Origin: Burkholderiales bacterium
Lineage (GTDB): Bacteria; Pseudomonadota; Gammaproteobacteria; Burkholderiales; SG8-39
Reading direction: 5' to 3'
NCBI GenBank assembly: GCA_919902965.1
Contig: CAKKSJ010000059.1
Span: 1 to 35,619 of the forward strand
DNA: 35,619 nucleotides
Shown: one piece after another, positions 15,377 through 23,005 of the stretch
Numbering within the stretch: the stretch's first letter is position 1
How the letters are laid out: each line of letters begins with the position of its first letter
Program-made: the position numbers and the translations under genes
Notes under the pieces: generated by a model
The model's database searches: none
Told to the model about the DNA's origin: nothing
What the model saw: the letters and a program-made list of their open reading frames with translations, nothing else

Positions 15377-16261
15377 ATGCAACTAAACTGGCCATATGAA
15401 GCTGCGACGCCGCCGCGGGCAGGCATCGCCCGGTTTACCCAGCCGGAATCGAATATCTGCCTCGATTTTCACGGCGACCCGCGGGCGGCGCGGCTCGTCG
15501 TGTTCTCAGACGGCAATCATCACATGGCGCTGGCTGAGTCGCTGGCGCTGTTTCGCGCGCGGTATCCGGCGGTCGACGACATTTTCTATACCACCACCCC
15601 GCCGCGCGTGATTGTGGAGGCGTTCGCGTCGGGCGCGCTGTTGCTGGGCAATCTCAAATTGTCACTTGCTCCGCATGTGTTCATCAGCCCGGCGCCGGTA
15701 CTTGAGCGCCTGCGCAAAGACGGTCGCCTGCGCGAGCATGTGCCATTCGTGACCAGCCGCGGCAGCGTGATGTTGCTGCGCAAAGGCAATCCAAAGCGCA
15801 TTTTGGACGCCGCCGATCTTGTGCGCGAGGATGTGCGCATCTTTCTTTCCAACCCGGTGAACGAAAGCGTGAGTTTCGAGGCGTATGTGGCGACGCTGCG
15901 CGCCATCGCAGCCAGCCGCGGGCTCGACTACGGATTTATCGACCCGGCGCCGGGCTCATCGAGGCGCGTGGTGTATGGCGACTGTATCCACCATCGCGAG
16001 GCACCGCAATGCCTGGTCGACGACCGCGCCGATGTAGCGATCGTCTATTATCACCTCGCGTTGCGCTATGTCCGAATATTTCCGGAGTTGTTTGATTTCA
16101 TCGCGTTGACCACCGACGGCGATCCGGCTCAGGTCGTCAGCCCTGCCCACCTGGGACTGGTCGGTGACGGTGGGGAGTGGGGCGTGCGTCTGAGCGAATT
16201 CCTGCTTGGCGACGAGGTTGCCGCGGTGTACCGGTACCACGGCCTCGACCCTGTCCGCTAG
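15377..16261 (+). CDS. Periplasmic-binding-protein-like domain without signal peptide
   Basis: The 294-residue protein looks like a type II solute-binding fold of the ModA/TupA class. It has an early RLVVFSDGNHHMALAESLALF strand-helix, IFYTTTPPRVIVEAFASGAL, VPFVTSRGSVMLLRKGNPK, DVRIFLSNPVNESVSFEAY and VDDRADVAIVYYHLALRY. That order (ligand strand, hinge, 'gift of invading residues' helix) is typical of the fold. The N-terminus is MQLNWPYEAATPPRAGIARF, with no hydrophobic signal sequence, so the protein would stay in the cytoplasm unless the start is wrong. No ABC permease or ATPase is near. A sensor or anion-binding role is possible; I cannot name the ligand. Confidence 0.6.
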   Translation: MQLNWPYEAATPPRAGIARFTQPESNICLDFHGDPRAARLVVFSDGNHHMALAESLALFRARYPAVDDIFYTTTPPRVIVEAFASGALLLGNLKLSLAPHVFISPAPVLERLRKDGRLREHVPFVTSRGSVMLLRKGNPKRILDAADLVREDVRIFLSNPVNESVSFEAYVATLRAIAASRGLDYGFIDPAPGSSRRVVYGDCIHHREAPQCLVDDRADVAIVYYHLALRYVRIFPELFDFIALTTDGDPAQVVSPAHLGLVGDGGEWGVRLSEFLLGDEVAAVYRYHGLDPVR

Positions 16262-16299
16262 AACGCGTGCAAGGGCAGCGACGCGCGCCACCGCCCCTG

Positions 16300-18720
16300 C
16301 TATTTCTTGAACTCGATGAACATCGCCGAGGTCCAGACTTTCGCATCGTCCGTCTGGCGGCCGTAGAAGTAAACCGGCCGGAAGCCGTGAGGGCCGTTGC
16401 GCGGCTCGATTTCGAGCGTGCCCGTGACTTCGCGCGGCGTCGGAGCAGCGGCGATCCGCTCTATCGAAACAAAGAGTTCGCAGCCGCCGAGTTCCAGGCG
16501 CAGCCTGCCCTGGCTGGCGAGCAGTTCCGCGCCGCTCACCTCCCAGTCGAAGCTCGGGCAGTGCACGAAGGGATTGCCGGCGGTCGGATCACCGACCTTG
16601 ACGTAGCTGTCGATGCGACCCGCGACACGGATGCGGCAGCGCGCGAGATTGCTGATATCGACCACCACAGAATCCGAGTCGCCGTAGGTGTCGGTGCGAA
16701 AGCCGATGTCGGTCGGCCCGGCGCGCCAGCACGATTCTTCCGGATGCTCGAAACCGCCGCCGGCGAATGCGTTGATGGTGCCGTTGATGACGCTGACCTT
16801 GCCGCGCCATTCGGCCCAGCGATAGCGGTCGGGGATGCGCGCCCCGCCCCAGCGTATGCGGACTTTACGCGCGCAGAAGCCGGTTTCCTTCTGCAAGTCG
16901 CGATGCCAGATCATGCCGCTGTGGTCGTAGGCCGCGATTTCGTCCCAGCCTTGAAGCCCGAGGAAGCGATAGTCGATTTTCGCCGCAGCTTTCATGGTGA
17001 ACGCGTCGCCCTGAAGGTGCTTGCCGCAGCGGGCGAGGCCGACCAGGCGCTCGCCGCTGGCAGCGAAGGTATGGCGCGCACGCAGCGCGCGCCCCACGGT
17101 GCGGCGGTCGAGCCGGTCGGCGATGATGCCGGTGATGCCGCCCTTGGTGCCGAACACCTGCGTTCCAGGCAGACCGCCGCCGGGGCGGCCGCGGTGCTCG
17201 TCACCGCTGGCCGAGGCGCCGAGCTTGTAGCCGCGCGCGATCACGTCCTGGTAGAGCCAGCCGAAGTGGCCCCAGGCCGAGGTGATCTCGATCAGGCGCT
17301 CCAGTTCGGGGTGGTGCCAGTCCGGGATACAGCGGCGGCCGCCGACGTGCGGCATGATCAGATGGTTCTCGGGATCGTCTATATAGGCGAGCCACAACTC
17401 CTCGATCGGCCAGCGGCCGAGGTCGACCCCGCTGCCCTTCATGTCCTCGTTCCAGGTGAAAGTGCGGTTGTGCTCGCCTTTGGCGTTATACGGGAAGTCG
17501 GGCGTGTCGTCGCCGAGGAACACCACGTTGTGGTCGCCGCCGGCGGTGGAGCTGCCGCACCATTCCTGCACCGGATAGCAGACGAACTCGCCGTCCTTGT
17601 GCAGGGTATGCATGGTCTTCACGCCTAGCTCCCAGTTGGCGTCGGTGATCTGAAAATCATTGGCGGTGTAAGCCATGACGTCCAGACCCGCGATGTCGCG
17701 CCCGTAGCGCGTGTTGTAGTCCGGGCTGTTGGTGCCGACGGTGTCGTGCGCATGAACGTGCAAGTCGCCATAGAATATGCGTGCGCAGGGCGCGTTCTTG
17801 TCCACCGTGACGTAATGCACTGCGCGCAGAACATCCAGCGTACCCGGCATGGCGGCCGTCACCGTCAGTTCGCCGGGCTCGCAGGGCAAATCCCCGATCG
17901 CCGTGGTGGCCCAGCCAGCGGCGTCGAACTCGGCCGCGCCGCGGTAGACTTCCTTGCCCCCGCGCTCTGCCACGATCTCGACTTTGCCGCCGCAGTCGGC
18001 GCAAGCATTGCCCCAGCGGTCGTGCGCGGACAGCCGCAGCTTGATCGGCGTACCCGGCCGCACCAGGCGCGGGCCCATCAGGGACAGGTTTTCGATCGGG
18101 CCGGGGACGATGTCGATCACCACATCGCCGGGCACGGCGACGAAGCGTGAAGTGCCCAAGGGATCGACGTAACAGCGAAAGCGGAACTTGTCTTCGACGA
18201 ATGTCTGGATGCGCGTTCCGGGACCGCCGGCGCGCCGGTCGCCAAGCCGGATGACAATGTGATCGCCGGCATTGAGGTAGCCGTCGACGGTGTCGACGAT
18301 GACGGCTTTCTGAAACGGCCGCTCGTGGCCTTTCTGGTCGAAGCGCACTTTGAGCGACTGCACGCTCGCCGGGCTCTGGCCCGCGACTAGCGCGCCGGCG
18401 TGGTATTCCGCGGAAACGTAGTTCGCGCCGGCCGGATCGACGGTCTGAAACAGCGCCCAGTCCGAGTAGAACTTGAACGTTGCCTTGAACCACGCCCCGT
18501 CGGCCACGCCCGAAGCGCCGATTTCGTAGTCTAGGACAATCTCGGTCCATTGTCCGGCGACCAAGCGCTCGACATTGCAGGTCACCTTGCCGACAAAGGG
18601 CCTCGCCTTGTCCCGGTCGTACAGGCCCGGCGGCGCGACGTAGCGGCCGAGCCGCTTGCGCAGTTCTTTCTCGGTGAGGGCTTGCTTGGCCGTCTGGTGG
18701 AGGTCAGTCATCTTGTTCAC
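16300..18720 (-). CDS. Large PHP/DUF3604-like metal-dependent protein
   Basis: The 806-residue protein has a beta-rich N-terminal half (1-310). A PHP-type metal domain opens with FYGDLHVHAHD (His321, His323) and continues with MAYTANDFQITD, GGDHNVV, LIMPHVGG (His458), IEITSAWG and SGDEHRGRPG (508-513), the order of ligands in DUF3604 proteins. A C-terminal beta region follows. DUF3604 enzymes are presumed hydrolases of unknown substrate. There is no signal peptide. The GTG at 18720 has AAGGAG 8 nt upstream; an ATG at 18711 is the alternative. It is convergent with the binding-protein-like gene and divergent from the first CRP-type regulator across a region with a strong hairpin. Confidence 0.75.
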   Translation of the reverse strand: MNKMTDLHQTAKQALTEKELRKRLGRYVAPPGLYDRDKARPFVGKVTCNVERLVAGQWTEIVLDYEIGASGVADGAWFKATFKFYSDWALFQTVDPAGANYVSAEYHAGALVAGQSPASVQSLKVRFDQKGHERPFQKAVIVDTVDGYLNAGDHIVIRLGDRRAGGPGTRIQTFVEDKFRFRCYVDPLGTSRFVAVPGDVVIDIVPGPIENLSLMGPRLVRPGTPIKLRLSAHDRWGNACADCGGKVEIVAERGGKEVYRGAAEFDAAGWATTAIGDLPCEPGELTVTAAMPGTLDVLRAVHYVTVDKNAPCARIFYGDLHVHAHDTVGTNSPDYNTRYGRDIAGLDVMAYTANDFQITDANWELGVKTMHTLHKDGEFVCYPVQEWCGSSTAGGDHNVVFLGDDTPDFPYNAKGEHNRTFTWNEDMKGSGVDLGRWPIEELWLAYIDDPENHLIMPHVGGRRCIPDWHHPELERLIEITSAWGHFGWLYQDVIARGYKLGASASGDEHRGRPGGGLPGTQVFGTKGGITGIIADRLDRRTVGRALRARHTFAASGERLVGLARCGKHLQGDAFTMKAAAKIDYRFLGLQGWDEIAAYDHSGMIWHRDLQKETGFCARKVRIRWGGARIPDRYRWAEWRGKVSVINGTINAFAGGGFEHPEESCWRAGPTDIGFRTDTYGDSDSVVVDISNLARCRIRVAGRIDSYVKVGDPTAGNPFVHCPSFDWEVSGAELLASQGRLRLELGGCELFVSIERIAAAPTPREVTGTLEIEPRNGPHGFRPVYFYGRQTDDAKVWTSAMFIEFKK

Positions 18721-18751
18721 CTGTGATGCTCCTTATTCGTCGCTCGATAAA

Positions 18752-18790
18752 CCGTGACCGCCGGAGGCAGCCGTCCTCCGGCGGTCACGG
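18752..18790. repeat. Perfect 16-bp hairpin in a divergent intergenic region
   Basis: Arms CCGTGACCGCCGGAGG (18752-18767) and CCTCCGGCGGTCACGG (18775-18790) enclose a 7-nt loop. It sits between two divergent starts (18720 and 18872), where a terminator is not expected. There is no T-tract. The 7-nt loop and length resemble the palindromes at 12.3 kb, but the arms differ. Confidence 0.65.
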
Positions 18791-18871
18791 CTTTACACCG
18801 CTGGCAGCGCTCGGCTACCATTCCAGCAGAGTTTCCACAGGATTGTCTGTCAGCCAGCTGACATCGCCTCC

Positions 18872-19627
18872 ATGAACCAGAAAGTTATCGCGATATCCAC
18901 GGCGCCGCAGCTTGCGGCCGCCGCAGACGGGACGCACGCCGCCCCGACGCTGATCGCCCCGTCCAATTTTCTGGCCCAGCTCGACGCGAACGAGGCAGCC
19001 GGCCTGCAGGCGATTGCGATAGCGCGCCATTACGCCAAGGGCGACTATGTGTTTCGCTGCGGCGGTCCGGGCCATAACGTCTATTTCCTGCGCAGCGGGA
19101 GGATCAAGATCCATCAGCTTTCGCCGCTCGGGCGCGAGGTGATTCTGTGGTTCTGCTTTTCGGGCGAAATATTCGGGCTCGCCGAAGCGGCGCGCGGCGG
19201 CGAGCGCGCCGTCAACGCGCAGGCTTGCGAGGCGTCCGAAGTGCTGGCGGTCGCACAGGACAAATTTGGGAACTATCTAGACCATCATCCGCATGTGGCG
19301 AAGCTGAGCATGCAGGTGCTGTCCTCGCGCTTGCGCGTGCTGGGCGAAATGTTTGTGAATCTGGTCGCCGATGACGTCAACACGCGCATCGGCAAGCTGA
19401 TACTGCGCTTGAGCGCACGCTACGGAACGCGTGTGGGCAAGGAGATTTTCCTCAACATCCCGCTGACGCACCAGGAGATCGCCGACATGATCGGCACCTC
19501 GCGCCAGACCGTGACCAGCGCGCTGGGCGCGCTGAAGCGGCAGGGGGTGCTGAGCATAGACAATCGCCGCATCCACATCGAAAGCGAGGAACTGTTGAAC
19601 GAGCTTGCGCGCGACGGCGCTCGCTAG
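18872..19627 (+). CDS. CRP/FNR family transcriptional regulator (first of a tandem pair)
   Basis: The 251-residue protein has a cyclic-nucleotide-binding beta roll at about 45-130 (YAKGDYVFRCGGPGHNVYFL, SGEIFGLAEAARGG), a long dimerisation helix, and a winged helix-turn-helix at 199-221 (THQEIADMIGTSRQTVTSAL). The Arg-Ser pair that CRP uses to bind cAMP is not evident, and FNR's four N-terminal cysteines are absent, so the effector is unknown. The N-terminal 30 residues are low-complexity Ala-rich. Codon use is the high-G+C type of the chromosome, unlike the next regulator. It is divergent from the DUF3604-like gene and lies 84 nt upstream of its paralogue. Confidence 0.87.
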   Translation: MNQKVIAISTAPQLAAAADGTHAAPTLIAPSNFLAQLDANEAAGLQAIAIARHYAKGDYVFRCGGPGHNVYFLRSGRIKIHQLSPLGREVILWFCFSGEIFGLAEAARGGERAVNAQACEASEVLAVAQDKFGNYLDHHPHVAKLSMQVLSSRLRVLGEMFVNLVADDVNTRIGKLILRLSARYGTRVGKEIFLNIPLTHQEIADMIGTSRQTVTSALGALKRQGVLSIDNRRIHIESEELLNELARDGAR

Positions 19628-19711
19628 TGTTTCGGGGGTTCTGCCGGACTGTTTTTTCGGTCGCTCCGGCACGCGCATACCCGGCAACAGGCGCATAATG
19701 GCCGGATAACT

Positions 19712-20392
19712 ATGGACGCTCTGTGGTATCTGCATGAACAAGATTTCTTTTCCGGCTTGAACGCCGAAAAGAAGGCGTTCATCTCTCATTCAAAAAAGAG
19801 ATCCATCAAGAGAAATGTATATCTGTTCAGTCAGGGAGAGGCCGGTGATTCCGTCTTTTATCTCGAGAGCGGCGAGGTGCGGATTTCCCGCCTGACTCCG
19901 CATGGAAAAGAGTCGATTGTATTCATACGGCATGCCGGTGAACTATTCGGTCTGGCCGAAGCCATAGGCGGCGTAGCAAGGACTTGCAGCGCCCAGGCCA
20001 TAAGCGCGTGTCGTTTGTATGAGATTCAGCGAATGGAGCTCGAAGAACTGCTTTCACGGCACTGGGCTCTCTCCAGGCGGGTGATGGAAGTTCTCGGAGG
20101 CCGCTTGAGGTATCTCGGAGAACAGTTGGGCAATTTGATGTCCTGCGACGTGACTACCAGATTGTCGAGACTGCTTTTTTACTTGAGCTGCTATAAGCAG
20201 ATGGATCCCGAAGTCTGGAATGCGTCTGATGCCATCCCGGTGAAACTCACCCAGGAACAAATGGCGTCGATGATAGGATCATGCCAGCAAACCGTAAGCG
20301 CGGTTCTCAAGCAATTCGAGATGGAAGGCCTGATCCGAGTTTCCCGCAATCGTCGGGAAATCATCATCCTCAAACCCGTAAGCCTGGTCTAA
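19712..20392 (+). CDS. CRP/FNR family transcriptional regulator (second of the pair)
   Basis: The 226-residue protein is homologous to the preceding regulator: sensor roll at 30-115 (LFSQGEAGDSVFYLESGEVR, AGELFGLAEAIGGVAR), dimer helix, and HTH at 180-200 (TQEQMASMIGSCQQTVSAVL). It has six cysteines (92, 100, 145, 160, 191 among them) but not in the FNR 4Fe-4S pattern. Codons are noticeably richer in AGA/AGG and A/T (for example around 19796-19820) than in the first regulator. It faces the transporter-redox genes, which start 330 nt downstream, so it is the prime candidate for their local regulator. Confidence 0.87.
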   Translation: MDALWYLHEQDFFSGLNAEKKAFISHSKKRSIKRNVYLFSQGEAGDSVFYLESGEVRISRLTPHGKESIVFIRHAGELFGLAEAIGGVARTCSAQAISACRLYEIQRMELEELLSRHWALSRRVMEVLGGRLRYLGEQLGNLMSCDVTTRLSRLLFYLSCYKQMDPEVWNASDAIPVKLTQEQMASMIGSCQQTVSAVLKQFEMEGLIRVSRNRREIIILKPVSLV

Positions 20393-20719
20393 AGTTATCC
20401 ATAGCGGTTGAGTCAGCTTCTGCCGGTTCCTAATCCGGCAACTATCGTCCAAGCGATAGAACCCACTTGTCAATTAGGGTTATCGTACCGCCAACTTCGG
20501 AGTCCACTGAAATCGTTTTGCGATGATTGGCGACCCGTTCCTGCGTAAAAGATTACCGTCTATCAATCGTCAATCGGCACGGTCTGAGCTCCGGCACTGT
20601 GCATGAGATGCGTTCCAGTCACCCCGGCCCACGCCTTCCGGTCGAAATCCCGGACGGCACGCCGGCCTGAGAGATTATTACCGGCAGGACCTTCCAGATT
20701 CGTCTAAGGAGAAAAGCAT
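20393..20719 (+). promoter_or_regulatory. Long leader/regulatory region before the redox locus
   Basis: This 327-nt gap has no gene. I see small dyads: TGCCGG/CCGGCA (20421-20440) and CTATCG/CGATAG (20442-20459), a hairpin pair soon after the regulator stop that may end its message. A convincing -35/-10 pair or a CRP/FNR palindrome is not evident by eye. An AAGGAG ribosome-binding site (from about 20706) precedes the ATG at 20720. It probably contains the promoter of the downstream transporter and redox genes. Confidence 0.4.
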
Positions 20720-21271
20720 ATGAAAAACGCGTTGGTTTCAGCAGTCATGGCCGTATTCTTTTTGGGCATGGGGGGAGTGGCGTCTGCAGCAGACATCACG
20801 CCGAAGATGCAGCAGAAAATCGATGTCTACAAGAAGAAGGCGGTCGAATGGGCCGCTGATGCGAAATTGATAGAAGCGGTGAAGCAGAGCAATGCCAAAG
20901 GCCCGGTGACGGCGAATGCCAAGTGGCGCGAACTGAAGGAAACAGACCCCGTTGTTCAGGGTTTGGTAAGCAGCCCGACAGGCCAGCTTTTGACCCAATG
21001 GATGAATGCCGACGCCAAGGGCATCAACAAAATCGTGCTTAGCGGCGACAAAAGCCACCGCGTCGCATTCACCTCTATGCCGGCCATCTACATCGGCAAG
21101 ACCAAGCCCAATTTCGACGAGTCCTTCGGCGGCAAGGTGTGGCAGCAGGGCGAGTCCAAGCCAGATCCGAGCACTAACATCGATACGGTGCAAATTTCCG
21201 CACCGGTGAAAGATGGAAACAAAATAATCGGCGTGCTTCTTGTCAGCCTCACCGCGGCGAACTTGAAGTAG
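20720..21271 (+). CDS. Secreted Cache/PDC-like sensor-type protein
   Basis: The 183-residue protein has a clear Sec signal peptide (MKNALVSAVMAVFFLGMGGV, cleavage near ASA-AD at 23-24). The mature part resembles a single Cache/PDC domain: a long N-terminal helix (KMQQKIDVYKKKAVEWAADA), a central region with SMPAIYIGKTKPNFD, and a final beta pair ISAPVKDGNKIIGVLLVSL, the strand pattern seen at the end of Cache domains. There is no transmembrane anchor or output domain, so it would be a free periplasmic ligand-binding protein. It is encoded 48 nt upstream of the transporter start and may present or sense the transporter's substrate. The Cache call is by pattern only. Confidence 0.6.
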   Translation: MKNALVSAVMAVFFLGMGGVASAADITPKMQQKIDVYKKKAVEWAADAKLIEAVKQSNAKGPVTANAKWRELKETDPVVQGLVSSPTGQLLTQWMNADAKGINKIVLSGDKSHRVAFTSMPAIYIGKTKPNFDESFGGKVWQQGESKPDPSTNIDTVQISAPVKDGNKIIGVLLVSLTAANLK

Positions 21272-21319
21272 GTGGCGATGAAAACGTCCGCAGGAGTAAT
21301 CAATAGAAAGGGAGCGGTT

Positions 21320-22840
21320 ATGAACAAATTGGATACGCCGATTTCCGTCCCGGCCAGTGGCTTCTTCGGCCGGTTCGTAGATAACATTCGTGCACGTGAG
21401 GGCACGCCGGCCAAGACATTGATCGGGTTTTTTGCCGCTTGGGCGGCGTTTTTCTTCATTCTCTGGGTCATGCCGCTACCCGCAGGCATGACCCCCGCCG
21501 GAAAAGCGACCCTGGCGGTTCTGGTATGGGCCACGATCATGTGGATAACCGAAGCCATACCCGTCGGTGTATCAGGACTGATTATTCCCATGCTTCTGGT
21601 TATGGGCGGGGCGGCCGCCAAGTTTCCGGCAGCCGCAAGCGGTTTCGCTCAACCCGTTGCTTTCCTGACCCTGGCGGCGTTCTTGTTTGCCGCCATCATT
21701 CAAGCCGCCGGACTCGATCGGCGTATTGCCATCACGCTGATGAAAAAATTTCGCGTAAAAGAAGTCGGCGGTGTGATTTGGGCGATGTTCGGCGTCAACC
21801 TGGTGCTGTCGTTCATCATCCCGGCGGCGAACGCCAGGGCTGCCACTTTGCTGCCGGTCGTGAACGGCATTACCAGCTTGTTTGGCGACACGCCGGAGGA
21901 GCGCGCCGGAAAGAAAGCGATAGTCATACAGTCGCTGGTGTACGGCTCGATGATCAGCGGCATGTGCATCATGACCGCGCATCTGCCCAATCTGATTCTG
22001 GTGGGGCTGTTTGACACGGAACTGGGCTACACCCTCTCGTATTTCAACTGGTTCCTGCTGCAATGGCCTTACCTGGGCATGTTTGTCATAACGCAGTGGT
22101 GGGTGCAACACTACTTCAAGACGCGCGGAGTCATGATCCCCGGCGGTTTGGAAAAAGTAAGGGAAATGCACACACAACTGCCCAAAACCAGCCAGACGGA
22201 ATGGTTGATATTGGCGGTATTCGCGCTGGTCGGGCTGCTGTGGATGACGGAGTCCGTTCATCACATTAAGGCGCAGAACGCGGCCTTGATGGGCATTGCG
22301 ATTGCCTTCATTCCGGGGATGTTCGACTTCAAATGGAAAATGCTCCAGGACCGGACGATCTGGGGGACATGGTTGCTGCTGGCCGGCGCCTTGTCCATGT
22401 CCGCCACCATGGGGACCTCCGGTCTGGCGGGATGGCTGGCCGACGTGATTCACCCTGTTGCCGCAGGGCGTTCGTGGTGGCTAATCCTGCTCATACTCAT
22501 GGTTGGCACGCATATCATCCGGCTGGGAATGCTGTCCAATATCGCGGCCATCGCCATGCTGGCACCCGTGCTGATAGCGCTGGGGCCCAAGTTCGGGCTG
22601 CATCCGGTTGCTTTCACCATGCTCATTTCCGATACGGATACCTTTGCCTATATCCTGCCGACGCAGATTACCGCCGCGGTTATCGCCTACAGCAGCGGCA
22701 CCTTCAGCATGGCGGATTATGCCAAGGTGGGATGGGTGTCTGTGCTCATCGCCATTGCCTACGGCATCCTGGTCATGGCGCCCTGGTACGCGTTTATGGG
22801 TATTCCGGTCTGGAATCCTTCAGCACCCTGGCCATTCTGA
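21320..22840 (+). CDS. SLC13/DASS family anion:sodium symporter
   Basis: From the ATG at 21320 (AAAGGGAG upstream) the protein is 506 residues with about 12 hydrophobic segments. It shows the DASS repeat-unit hairpins: SFIIPAANARAATLLPV (164-180), where SNT is usual, and GMLSNIAAIAMLAP with SNI at 406-408. An early segment reads MWITEAIPVGVSGLIIPMLL, a very typical DASS helix pair. Family members import dicarboxylates, citrate or sulfate with Na+, or exchange dicarboxylates; the variant binding hairpin prevents a substrate call. It lies between the secreted Cache-like gene and the AprA-like flavoprotein gene. An in-frame ATG at 21278 is less well placed. Confidence 0.9.
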   Translation: MNKLDTPISVPASGFFGRFVDNIRAREGTPAKTLIGFFAAWAAFFFILWVMPLPAGMTPAGKATLAVLVWATIMWITEAIPVGVSGLIIPMLLVMGGAAAKFPAAASGFAQPVAFLTLAAFLFAAIIQAAGLDRRIAITLMKKFRVKEVGGVIWAMFGVNLVLSFIIPAANARAATLLPVVNGITSLFGDTPEERAGKKAIVIQSLVYGSMISGMCIMTAHLPNLILVGLFDTELGYTLSYFNWFLLQWPYLGMFVITQWWVQHYFKTRGVMIPGGLEKVREMHTQLPKTSQTEWLILAVFALVGLLWMTESVHHIKAQNAALMGIAIAFIPGMFDFKWKMLQDRTIWGTWLLLAGALSMSATMGTSGLAGWLADVIHPVAAGRSWWLILLILMVGTHIIRLGMLSNIAAIAMLAPVLIALGPKFGLHPVAFTMLISDTDTFAYILPTQITAAVIAYSSGTFSMADYAKVGWVSVLIAIAYGILVMAPWYAFMGIPVWNPSAPWPF

Positions 22841-22857
22841 GTGGCGATTCGAGTTGA

Positions 22858-22887
22858 AGTCCTCCGCGCAACCATGGCCGGAGGACT
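22858..22887 (+). terminator. Inverted repeat between transporter and flavoprotein genes
   Basis: AGTCCTCCG (22858-22866) and CGGAGGACT (22879-22887) can form a 9-bp stem with a 12-nt loop 18 nt after the transporter stop. No T-run follows, so it may be a partial terminator or an mRNA-processing element that sets transporter and redox genes at different levels. Confidence 0.4.
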
Positions 22888-23005
22888 GCAAGGGGAAATT
22901 AAATCCAGCAAGTGCCATTCGGGTTCAAGGTCATCGCTACCTGTCGGTTCCCGGACTTAGTGCTTCCAGCACGGCTACGAAATAAATTTGACGGAGCTTG
23001 AAACA

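Noticed and set aside
16177..17628. 483-codon open frame on the plus strand
   Set aside because: It is opposite the DUF3604-like gene, Ala/Arg/Val-rich without domains, and explained by high-G+C antisense openness.
20530..20550. Possible sigma-54 promoter (TGGCGA...CTGCG)
   Set aside because: The GG-to-GC spacing is 12 rather than 10 bases.
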